Shown: in pieces, positions 55,880 through 64,000 of the stretch
Numbering within the stretch: position 1 is the stretch's first letter
Layout of the letters: the number at the start of each line of letters is the position of its first letter
Assembly (NCBI GenBank): GCA_003550325.1
Contig: QKWP01000498.1
Span: 79,518 to 143,517, forward strand
From: Gigaspora rosea
Taxonomy: Eukaryota; Glomeromycota; Glomeromycetes; Diversisporales; Gigasporaceae
Direction: 5' to 3'
Length of the DNA stretch: 64,000 nt
Position numbers and translations under genes: made by a program
The notes under the pieces: generated by a model
Told to the model about the DNA's origin: nothing
What the model saw: only the letters and a program-made list of their open reading frames with translations
Database searches by the model: none

Positions 55880-57590
55880 AGGTTATGCAGCCCAAGTACA
55901 GCACGAAATTGATACGGGAAATGCCAAGCCAATTAAGCAGGCCACCTATCGTATTGCCCCAGATGAACAAGAATTCTTAAATAAAGAAATACAGCAGCTC
56001 TTAGAAAATGGTCTCATATATGAGCTAAAAAGCCCATGGACCTCACCCATAGTAATCGTTCCTAAAAAGAATGGAAAATGGCGGTTATGTGTGGACTACT
56101 GCAAACTAAATACTGTAACAAAAAAAGATGCGTACCCCCTTCCACGTATCGACAACCTGCTGGAAACATTTGGAAAAGTGAAATGGTTCTCGAGTCTCGA
56201 CTTAGCCAGTGGCTACTGGCAGATTGGTGTCGAACCCAAAGACCAAGAAAAGACTGTCTTTGTTACTAAACAAGGTGTCTATGCTTTTAAGGTGATGCCA
56301 TTTGGGCTATGCAATGCCCCAGCCACTTTTCAACATACTATGAACTATATACTCCACGAATTCTTGGACCAATTCGTGTCAGTATATTTGAATGATATTA
56401 TTATATTTTCCCAGACATACTGGGACCACATAGACCATATCGAGAGGGTCTTTGCCAAAATTAAAGCTGCAGGGTTAAAACTAAACCCAGAAAAATGTGA
56501 GCTCTTTGAGCCCAATATTTAGTTCCTAGGGAACGTGGTTAGAAGTAATGGAATTGAGCCGGACCCATCTAAGGACGAAAAAGTTAAAAATTTTTTCAAC
56601 CCAACCAACCTCCGGCAACTCAGAAGGTTTATCGGTCTAGCCTCCTACTATAGGCGCTTTATCCCAGGATTTGCAACCACTGCCAAGGCCCTGCATCAAC
56701 TTCTAGAAAAGGATAATAAATATGAATAGGAAAAAGGACAGAAAGAAGTTTTTCAAAAACTAAAAACTCATCTGATTACCACCCCATGTTGAGGTACCCA
56801 GACTACTCCAAGACTTTCTACCTACATACCGACGCTTCCAGAGTAGGGCTCAGGGCTATGTTGGTGCAGAAAGGTGATGACAAGAAGGAATATGCCATAG
56901 ACTATGCCAGTAAAAGTCTTACTCAGGCTGAGCGAAATTATGCCACCACTGACTTAGAATGTCATGCTGTAATATGGTACGTCGAACATTTCTACCACTA
57001 CCTTGGGTATAAACCCTCATTATTGTAACTAACCACGCTGCTAAAGTGGCTCCAAACTACAGTGCCTAAAGGATGTCGAGCCCGGTGGATTTTGCAGTTG
57101 CAACCTTATAATTTTACAATTGTCTACCGAGATGGAAGGAAGCACCATAACGCTGATACTCTATCACGTATGGTAGCAGAGGAACCTATAAAAAGCATCA
57201 AAGAAAAAAATTTAAGCTGCTACCAAAAAGCAGCAGATAAGGAGAACTGGGGAGGTGAGTGTACTACTGCCGTACTCGCCCAAGTGGTTGAAGATGAAAA
57301 CCAGAAATGTTTGCCAAAAAACGCTCTGAAAGATGGTGTTCTCAGTATGGCTCAAGAAATAGAAGCCTTTTACACTATGACTGAAAATTCTTCCTCTGAT
57401 AGCTCTGATAACGATCTATCTGACTGGACTGAAGAAGACTCCAGCGGATGGTATGATGAGGAAGAAGAGTTACTACTAGACCTCAATGAAGAAAATGAAA
57501 TAAACGACTCTGAGTACTCAAGCCAAGAGTTCGAATGGGAACTTACCAACCCACAAATGGAACAAGACTGGTACCGAGAAGAGTTACTGT
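55880..57590 (+). pseudogene. pol: reverse transcriptase and RNase H
   Basis: The RT begins near SPWTSPIVIVPKKNGKWR (56,025-56,085). It has FSSLDLASGYWQI (catalytic Asp) and VMPFGLCNAPATFQ, but the YxDD box is YLND at 56,385-56,396, so one catalytic Asp is Asn. An in-frame TAG at 56,519 and another near 56,727 break the thumb (FLGNVV, FIGLASYYRRFI). RNase H (56,786-57,030) has YLHTDAS and ATTDLECHAV. After LQPYNFTIVYRDGRKHHNADTLSR-like connection sequence (57,090-57,170) comes an acidic linker, Asp/Glu/Ser-rich, to 57,590. Confidence 0.85.
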
Positions 57591-57599
57591 AGCAGTTGG

Positions 57600-59095
57600 C
57601 TTATGAATTGTGGTAGGAAGTATCTTGGACAGGACGAGTAGGATACTATGAAAGTTCTACCTACCAATATACCTATGAGTCGCAACCCATGGACATAGAC
57701 GAAGTCTACCTTATTGACCTATCACAGTGGAGAGATTCGACTACAGGACCAGGACTCGAAGAAGAAATTAACTATACCACCACTGGAGTGGAGGATCCTT
57801 CCTTTACCTGGAATCAAACCTGGTGGGATTCCAGCATTAACGATGGCGTGAGCTCCCACATGGATATCGACCCTGAGGAATGGGCTCAACCTTTTGATGG
57901 ACACACTGATTGGGAGACCTATGATAGTGTGTAAAGGAACAAAGTCAAGACGAATAAATACAAAAAAAAAAGAGAGAGCCAATTAAATAAATATACTAAT
58001 CTACTTTTGGTTATGTGGTTACGAGTAAGATATTTGGTCAGGAAATCATGTGACCAAGAGCCAGAAAATAAATAGAAAAATTAAGTAAAAAAAATTTTCT
58101 TTTACAAATACTTGTATAAACAGACCCGATAATAGAGTATAGATAATCGGGATGGGGTAGAGTGAGGAGAGGGGCTCTATTCAATTAACCTATTGAAAGG
58201 TTCATGATACCCGTGACTTCTATATCGATCAAAAATTGAACAACAGACCTAACAATAGAACAAGGATAGTTAGGATGTGATAGGGCGAGTTGTGGGGCCC
58301 TATCTACACAAGATAACTCATTAGAATTATCAAGAGAAGTACAAACCAAAAGAAGAATTATAGCCAAATAAAGTCGATACCTATCAAGATTTGAAGAAGT
58401 AAAGATCAAGCAAGAAAGTAATATCGAAATACTGATAATTGAGAGAAAAAAGAAAGGACGGAAATAAGAAAGAATATGTCCATATCACATGCCAGATAAG
58501 ACTTAAAGAAAGCACTGGTAGGATATCATAGCGTAACGCCGCATATGTTGCATGCTCAAGAGAAGAGTTAGAAAAGAGTATCTAGAAAGATATCCATAAG
58601 GTTAGATACCGCCATCAAGATGGAATTGGCGTTGAAAAAGATAAACAGGAGACACCTATAAGTGAAATTCGACTAATAAAAGGAGGAAGAAAAAGACTCA
58701 ACTTACCCAAAATAAGAGAAAGCACCACTGAGCTTGAAGAAAGAGCAAGAAAGAAAGAGCAAGACTTTAGGACTCTATCGTGAAAAAAATAAAATGTACA
58801 AAATTAACCAGGGTATAGTAAAAAAACTACACTCTGCAAAGACAACCAAAGCTACACCTACGAAGAAGCTATCCCAAATCTGACGTAAAACTCAATTCAG
58901 ACCAGGTTGTCAGTACCTGGCGAAATTGTTAAACCTAAAGGACCAACACAAGGATATCAGCAATAGACCTGCAGCAATACACAACTTTAAACGACTATTT
59001 AGGTACTGGCAGTATCCGCAGCACTTCGACCACCCAGACCGAAAACAGTTGGAAAGAAAAAGTTGAGCATTTCAAACGAAGAACAGGAACCTATA
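57600..59095 (+). other. Acidic linker remnant and unassigned region between RNase H and integrase
   Basis: 57,600-57,935 continues the acidic linker (81 open codons, Trp/Asp/Glu-rich). From 57,960 to 59,095 no Pol domain is seen. Two divergent copies of about 120 bp (words GATGGGGTAGAGTGAGGAGA and GATGTGATAGGGCGAGTTGT) lie at about 58,120-58,310. A Sel1-like stretch is at 58,604-58,783. Confidence 0.5.
58604..58783 (+). pseudogene. Sel1-repeat-like fragment inside retrotransposon
   Basis: An open 59-codon stretch reads YRHQDGIGVEKDKQE near its start, matching the end of a Sel1 repeat (CYRxGIGVEKDEx), then a lysine/arginine/glutamate-rich tail to TGA at 58,781. It lies in the plus orientation of the element, between RNase H and integrase. 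It may be host sequence captured by the element, or a chance match over about 12 residues. Confidence 0.4.
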
Positions 59096-59270
59096 CAGTC
59101 AAATCTTGCAATAATCACGTGCCAAAATCAGACTTTCTATGTGCCTATTGCAAGATTGTGACTAATGCGAGCTAAAATTTATATATAGTATATATAATTA
59201 AATAGAAAAATTAAGGTGACTATAGCGAGATTGTGACTAATGCGAATGTGACTATTGCGGGGTTATACTG
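59096..59270. mobile_element. Tc1/mariner-like MITE, 175 bp, inside the Gypsy element
   Basis: Ends CAGTCAAATCTTGCAATAAT and, complemented, CAGTATAACCCCGCAATAGT. It is flanked by TATA on both sides (TA target). GACTAATGCGA is repeated inside. It separates the linker from integrase. Confidence 0.75.
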
Positions 59271-59299
59271 TATAAGAAAAAGAAAGATAGAGCGCTATT

Positions 59300-60372
59300 A
59301 AAAGTACTACAGGAAGGGTACTCGACCCTATATTAACCCTATTACATGATTACCCGACAGGAGCCCACTTTGGAACTCGGGTCATGTTTCATAAAATGCA
59401 AGACTACTACTTTTGGCCCCAAATATACAATGATATATATGAATGCGTTAAGATATGTGAGACCTGTCAGCGGCATGGGACAGGAAATATTAAAGAAGTA
59501 CTTCACCCCATACCAGTTGACTCACCCTTTTACCGGATTGGCATTAATATCGTAGGACCACTACCTATTACCCCCGGTCCAATCAGTATATCGTAATCGC
59601 AATCGCCTACATGACCAAATGGTCTGAGGCTCGCGCATCCCTAGAGACAATGCTGAAGAAGTGGCAAAATTTATTTATGAGGAAATAGTATACAGGCATG
59701 GTTGTCCAAATTACATACTGTCTGATCAAGGGTCCCACTTCCAAAATCGGCTTATTGACGAGCTACTCGTGGCTTTGACTATCAGACACCAGTACTCGAC
59801 CCAGTATAACCCTCAAGCAAATGGGCTTGTAGAGCGCTTCAACAAGACTCTCTGTAATGCAATTTTCCGGTTAGTAGTAAACGTAACCAACTGGGATTTA
59901 CTACTTTTCCCAATTCTTTTTGCATACCGTACTGCAAAACTTGCCTCTACACATGAGATCCCATTTTATTTGGTTTATGGGAGGAAAGCCAAGCTACCCA
60001 TGTATCCTAGTAAATCACCAGACTTGCTGAACGAAATGATCATTCAAAGAATGTACAAGATCGACCATGACCTACCTGAAGCCCGTGAACAAGCATTATA
60101 TCAATACAAGTGACACAGGAGAAACAGAAGGAACAATATGATCGACCTATACAACCCAAGCCTGAATTTGCAATAGGTGATAAGGTCCTTCTTTACAATT
60201 TCAGAATAATGGGCACGCATAGGCATAAATTCGTCCCCAAATAGAAGGGCCCATATTACATCCATGACAATCTCTTGAAAGGCGTGTACAAACTAAGAGA
60301 ATTAGGAGGAAAAGTGATTATAGTACCTGTAAATAAAAGATTATTAAAACTGTACTATGCACAAAGAATATA
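59300..60372 (+). pseudogene. pol: integrase
   Basis: The zinc-binding HHCC part (LHDYPTGAHFG ... CVKICETCQRHG) is at 59,340-59,475. In the catalytic core the first Asp is replaced by Asn (RIGINIVGPLP, 59,546-59,548). The second Asp (ILSDQGSHF, about 59,723) and the Glu (NGLVERFNKTL, about 59,832) are present. Stops and a frameshift lie at 59,600-59,660. The C-terminal GPY/F-type region (GDKVLLYNF, KGPYYI, VYKLREL) runs to 60,372 with one stop. No chromodomain follows. Confidence 0.85.
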
Positions 60373-60458
60373 AAAAGACGTGTAGTTTTCCCACTAACTA
60401 CAACAGACAAAAAAAAAAGAGAAACCTCTCCTCCGTCCAGAAAATCCAGTATGACTAG

Positions 60459-60809
60459 TATGTTCTCAACTCAATTGATGTGGACCCAGCACTTTGCCCT
60501 TTTAGTGCTGACCAAATCAATGAAGCCACAGCTTCCGCCGTTTACCACCTCCTGTTGCGAGCCCTTCGCTTGGGCAACCGAGTTGAAAGCCTAGTGTACG
60601 CCTTCTATTTAGGCACCCTCCTTGACGTTATTCCTCCTAACAAATGACACCTTTATCAGAAATTGATCACTTCCCACTACTTTATTGCTTCCTCACGCAT
60701 CTACTATATCTTTGAAGGACACGGTATGAAACAATTATACTGCTCCAAGTATACCACTATTACTTTAGCCCGCCACCTGACTGTTACTGAGTACCAAGAA
60801 TTATTGTAA
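60459..60809 (+). pseudogene. Extra ORF between integrase and 3' LTR
   Basis: A reading frame of 116 codons with a single TGA at 60,645 follows integrase. It is Leu/Ala/Tyr-rich and looks helical (YHLLLRALRLGNRVESLVYA, then IYYIFEGHGMKQLY, then RHLTVTEYQELL). I recognise no family. Its position matches accessory third ORFs of some plant and animal Gypsy elements. The composition, more even than surrounding non-coding DNA, argues that it was once coding. Confidence 0.55.
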
Positions 60810-61076
60810 AAAGTTACTCGTGGAACTCATAAATAAAACAGGGAGAATTGTAAGAAGAGTCAGGGTACCAGGTCCCTTAAAAATTCGGTATAGTTTATTT
60901 TTTATAACATATTTGTATTTAAAGTATAGGCCCCTTGAGTTTAGCATATAATACTATAAGCCCCTAGAGATATAATACATTTTTACCTGCCCTAAACTTG
61001 ATTTGACGATCTGAGATAGTTCATATCTTAAAGATCCTAAAGAAATTAAGTATGTCAAATATATCAGATATCTTAA

Positions 61077-62368
61077 GGGTAGAGGGTATGTAGATCATAA
61101 AGGGAACTGCTATTTACACCATAGTTTTTGCTATTTGCACTATAGATTTTGTGTAACAGTAGATCATCAATCACCTTTTCTATTTGCACCATGGTAATAT
61201 ATATTGCACCAATAAAAACTTGCCTTTTTTTGTAGATTAACAGTTATTTCGCATCATTAATGTCGTATAATGTTATACAAATCTTGTTTTGGTAATCTAG
61301 TAGGCCTGCTAACCTAATTTTATAATGCGGGCCAACCCTAACCCTAATTTTATAATTCAGGCCAACCCTTACCCTAATTTTTTAAGGCCTTAAAAAATTA
61401 GAGTAAGGGTTGGCCCGCATTATAAAATTAGGGTTAGGGTTGGCCCGCATTATAAAATTAGGTTAGCAGACCTACTAGATTAAGTAACCAAAAAAAGACT
61501 TGTATAATGTTACCAGATATTAACGGTGCAAATAACTGTTAATCTACAAAAAAAGGCGAGTTTTTATTGGTGCAACATGAATATAGCCCAAGGTTACACA
61601 AAATTGTGAAAATCTGGCCCGCATTATGTTAAGGCTTTAAAAAATTAGAGTAAGAGTTTGCCCGCATTATAAATTTAGGGTTAGGGTTGGCCTGCATTAG
61701 ATTAGGCTACCAAAAAAAGATTTGTATAATGTTACATGACATTAACAGCGCCAATAACTATTAATCTACAAAAAAAGATGAGTTTTTATTGGTGCAACAT
61801 ATATTACCATGGTGCAAATAGAAAATGTTGATTGATGATCTACTGTTACATGAAATCCATGGTGCAAATAGCAAAAACCATGGTGTAAATAGCGGTTCCC
61901 TTAATAAATGAGTGACCAAAAATATTTTTATTGCGAATTTAAAAGTTGCTACATATAAAAGTTAATTTTTTACTATATAAATTGTATTTGTATACTAAGT
62001 AAAAATTGTTGATAATAAAAAATTACACATATCATAAAAATTTTATTAATTTTGAATAAAATTTGATAAAGTTTTTATAGTATCAACTTTTGCGGGGCGG
62101 GGTCTATTCTGCAGGGCGATCACAAATTGGCCAATCAAATCACATGTAAACAATAAGTAAAATAGTGTCGTGAAGATAAAAACAACTATATCTTAGGTTC
62201 TACTGGGCCAATTTTAATGATTTGACCACCGTTAAAATCAGAAAAACCTCCTCTACAATTCTATTTAAAAATTTAATATGGTTACTTGATAAAAATTTTC
62301 TTTATTATTAAATATAAAATTTTTAGTAACTAGTTTATTAATAAAAATAATCTACATACCCTCTACCA
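61077..62368. mobile_element. TTAA-flanked TIR element, 1292 bp, inside the 3' LTR
   Basis: Ends GGGTAGAGGGTATGTAGAT and, complemented, GGTAGAGGGTATGTAGATT. TTAA lies on both sides (61073-61076 and 62369-62372), and the 5' LTR shows one TTAA at the empty site. TTAA targets are typical of piggyBac-like elements. No transposase. Confidence 0.75.
61100..61902. mobile_element. Foldback element nested in the TTAA element, about 803 bp
   Basis: The arms are near-perfect complements for about 200 bp (AAGGGAAC(T/C)GCTATTTACAC ... TTTTTTGTAGATTAA). The centre contains repeated GCCCGCATTATAAAATTAGG and ACCCTAACCCTAA words. The right arm includes an extra partial duplication (61,590-61,720). Confidence 0.8.
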
Positions 62369-63263
62369 TTAAAGATATCAAGTATTATAGAAATCCTTAG
62401 GATAGTAAAGATATTAGCGATATTAAAGATATCAAGGATATCAAATATAATTAGTTTAGAAAAACTAGTTAGTATTTGATAAATTCGTAGCAATATTGTA
62501 AGAGACGCAGTACTGTAAAAAGTATAAATACATGACCTATTTTCGTTCAAATAAAAACTAACTCAAGTGTAGAGTTCAAGAATAACCTTCAAAATAAGTG
62601 TAGAAGTGTTAGTAGTTGTTTCTCTTGAAATTTCCTATTGAAAGTTAACAAACTTCCCTTGAACCTTTGCCATTTTTGTTCTCAAAATTTTCTTTTGTAT
62701 AAATCGTAACTTTGAGAATATCATAAAACCTGATTTCAAACTAAAAGTAGTAAAAGAATAAAAGGCTTAGTAATCAACAAAAGCAATTTATATAAAACCC
62801 GTATTGATTAGATTATTGATTACCTTATTTATTGTGCAATTAACTACTCCGCTAATTAATTCCTGTACTCTACCAACATGTGGGATCATCCTCAAACCGA
62901 ATCGGAAAATTACGTCAACTCCAATCGGCAACCTGATAGCTCTTGTCCCATGATGCCGTAGACCAAGTTCATGACTGAAATCGACTATTTCAACCTACGG
63001 AAGAGAAACAGATATTAATTAGTGCCTACTTAAACCAAAGAAAGAAATACAGGAAATATATATATATATATAGAAATACTTATCCTACTTCGAACCGCCG
63101 CAGCAAGTCTTCAAGCTCTAACTCTCGAACCAAGTCAATCAACGCCTCTTCCAGCCTACCATGTTAGAATTTAAGTCTTGTGGATAGACAGTATTGATAG
63201 TTTAGAATAAAAAAGTAGTTAGTTACAGTTATTTCTATTTATCAGGAACATTTTACAACCTCA

Positions 63264-64000
63264 CAATATGAGGTAACATATAATATCATATATTTAGGGG
63301 AGTAACAAAAATCAGGTGATTTTTTAGGGGGGGAGGGGTAAAAAAAGTTAAAATTATATATAAGAACCTGACTATTTATACATTAAGGAAGAGGGAGGGG
63401 GGTAGGCCTCTGATAAAAAATAATCAGGTGATTAATGACGCTGCCCTTATACATAACACATAATAATATATATCTATATTGTTATCCTATATCCACTTCT
63501 TCAAAGATATTAGGTAACTAGAGTGATCTTAGACAGTGAACACTTTGTGTAACTTCAAACATTGTTACTGTAGTATATCTAAGTCAGTATGGCGTTTTTA
63601 AGAAAACTTTACAAAGAAGATTTAAGGCAATTTGCAATTACGAAAGAGGCCACAATTAGAAGTATATGAGGATACTAATAACTGTTTGATTTGTGTAGTT
63701 AATAGTTGTTTTTATTATTGAAAGAGTATGAAGACTCGATGTTGAACTTGGGTCCATATCGGCCGCTTTTATACTTTTTGAAATTTTACAAATGTAATGG
63801 TCAATATCTTTTACATGTGTAATGTATACTACAACTACTATTAATAAAATATATAGTATAACTAGTATAAATATAATATATGTAATAAATAATATATATG
63901 TGATAAATAAAATATCTAGAATATAAGCTATAAATATGACATCTTTTAGATATGTCAGATCTACGATTTTTGTCCGCAGCAATCGCCTAGCCAATCAGAT
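63264..64000. other. Right flank; partly the CCCTATAA element, otherwise unassigned
   Basis: 63,267-63,292 resembles 34,905-34,930. A G-rich tract (GGGGGGGAGGGG, 63,328-63,339) follows. A minus-strand Ile/Tyr-rich frame (63656-63994) comes from ATA/TAT-rich DNA and is not called. Confidence 0.4.

Larger units (their letters stand above)
52437..63263 (+). mobile_element. Ty3/Gypsy LTR retrotransposon, decayed, with nested insertions
   Basis: Two LTRs beginning TGTRAGAA...GTCAGGGTACC and ending ACAACCTCA flank an internal region with gag, protease, RT, RNase H and integrase in Ty3/Gypsy order. The LTRs are about 1.15 and 1.12 kb once the insert in the right LTR is removed, and differ at several percent of sites. 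TATG occurs at both junctions (52432-52435 and 63267-63270), a possible TSD. Stops and frameshifts are common and two catalytic residues are changed, so it is inactive. Gene-level GC is higher than the surroundings. Confidence 0.9.
60849..63263 (+). repeat. 3' LTR, interrupted by a 1292-bp insertion
   Basis: Starts TGTAAGAAGAGTCAGGG after a purine-rich AAAACAGGGAGAA tract (polypurine primer candidate, 60,836-60,847) and ends ACAACCTCA. It aligns with the 5' LTR as 60,849-61,076 plus 62,369-63,263. Confidence 0.85.

Noticed and set aside
63656-63994. A 112-codon minus-strand frame at the window end
   Set aside because: Ile/Tyr/Val-rich from ATA/TAT repeats; no domain.

Overview
The window looks like nuclear DNA of an arbuscular mycorrhizal fungus, most likely Rhizophagus irregularis or a close relative (Glomeromycotina). 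This rests on extreme AT-richness, GT-AG introns, expanded BTB-TLDc, Sel1-repeat and DLG-type kinase families, TTAGGG-type telomeric motifs, and many inverted-repeat transposons. Few genes are intact; most of the sequence is transposon-derived.

Layout. 1-7,010: inverted-repeat (foldback) elements, one with telomeric repeats in its loop. Another complex is interrupted by a 5'-truncated LINE (1186-4603, minus, clear target-site duplication, TSD) and a tRNA-derived SINE (4911-5943, TSD, 30-N gap). 7,010-11,080: AT-rich, almost featureless. 11,248-12,184: a five-exon HP1-like chromodomain gene (minus), which looks intact. 12,840-14,110: tandem and inverted satellite-like repeats. 15,341-18,605: two decayed BTB-TLDc copies, then a cluster of short hairpins. 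19,665-20,657: a ~1 kb foldback element.

23,190-52,220 is a tandem segmental duplication. Unit A carries an intact BTB-TLDc gene (23,274-24,832, plus), a protein kinase (31,113-32,877, minus) and a Sel1-repeat gene (33,035-33,844, minus). Unit B (37,845-47,935) repeats the order with a decayed BTB-TLDc, a decayed kinase and a Sel1 gene grown from 6 to 20 repeats. Unit C (49,790-52,220) is a decayed BTB-TLDc copy. B and C share lesions that A lacks, so A/B split first. Comparing units gives natural empty sites for several recent insertions: hAT-like elements with 8-bp TSDs, a PIF/Harbinger-like MITE with TAA, and a CCCTATAA family with 3-bp TSDs.

52,437-63,263 is a decayed Ty3/Gypsy LTR retrotransposon. 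It sits in a CCCTATAA element, is itself interrupted by a mariner-like MITE and a TTAA-flanked element, and the latter contains a further foldback. It carries an extra ORF downstream of integrase and a short Sel1-like stretch.

The most interesting coding observation is that the Sel1 array and the kinase can be joined in frame, in both units, through a 20-nt microexon. They may therefore be one ancestral Sel1-kinase gene. All assignments come from reading the sequence; no searches were run.
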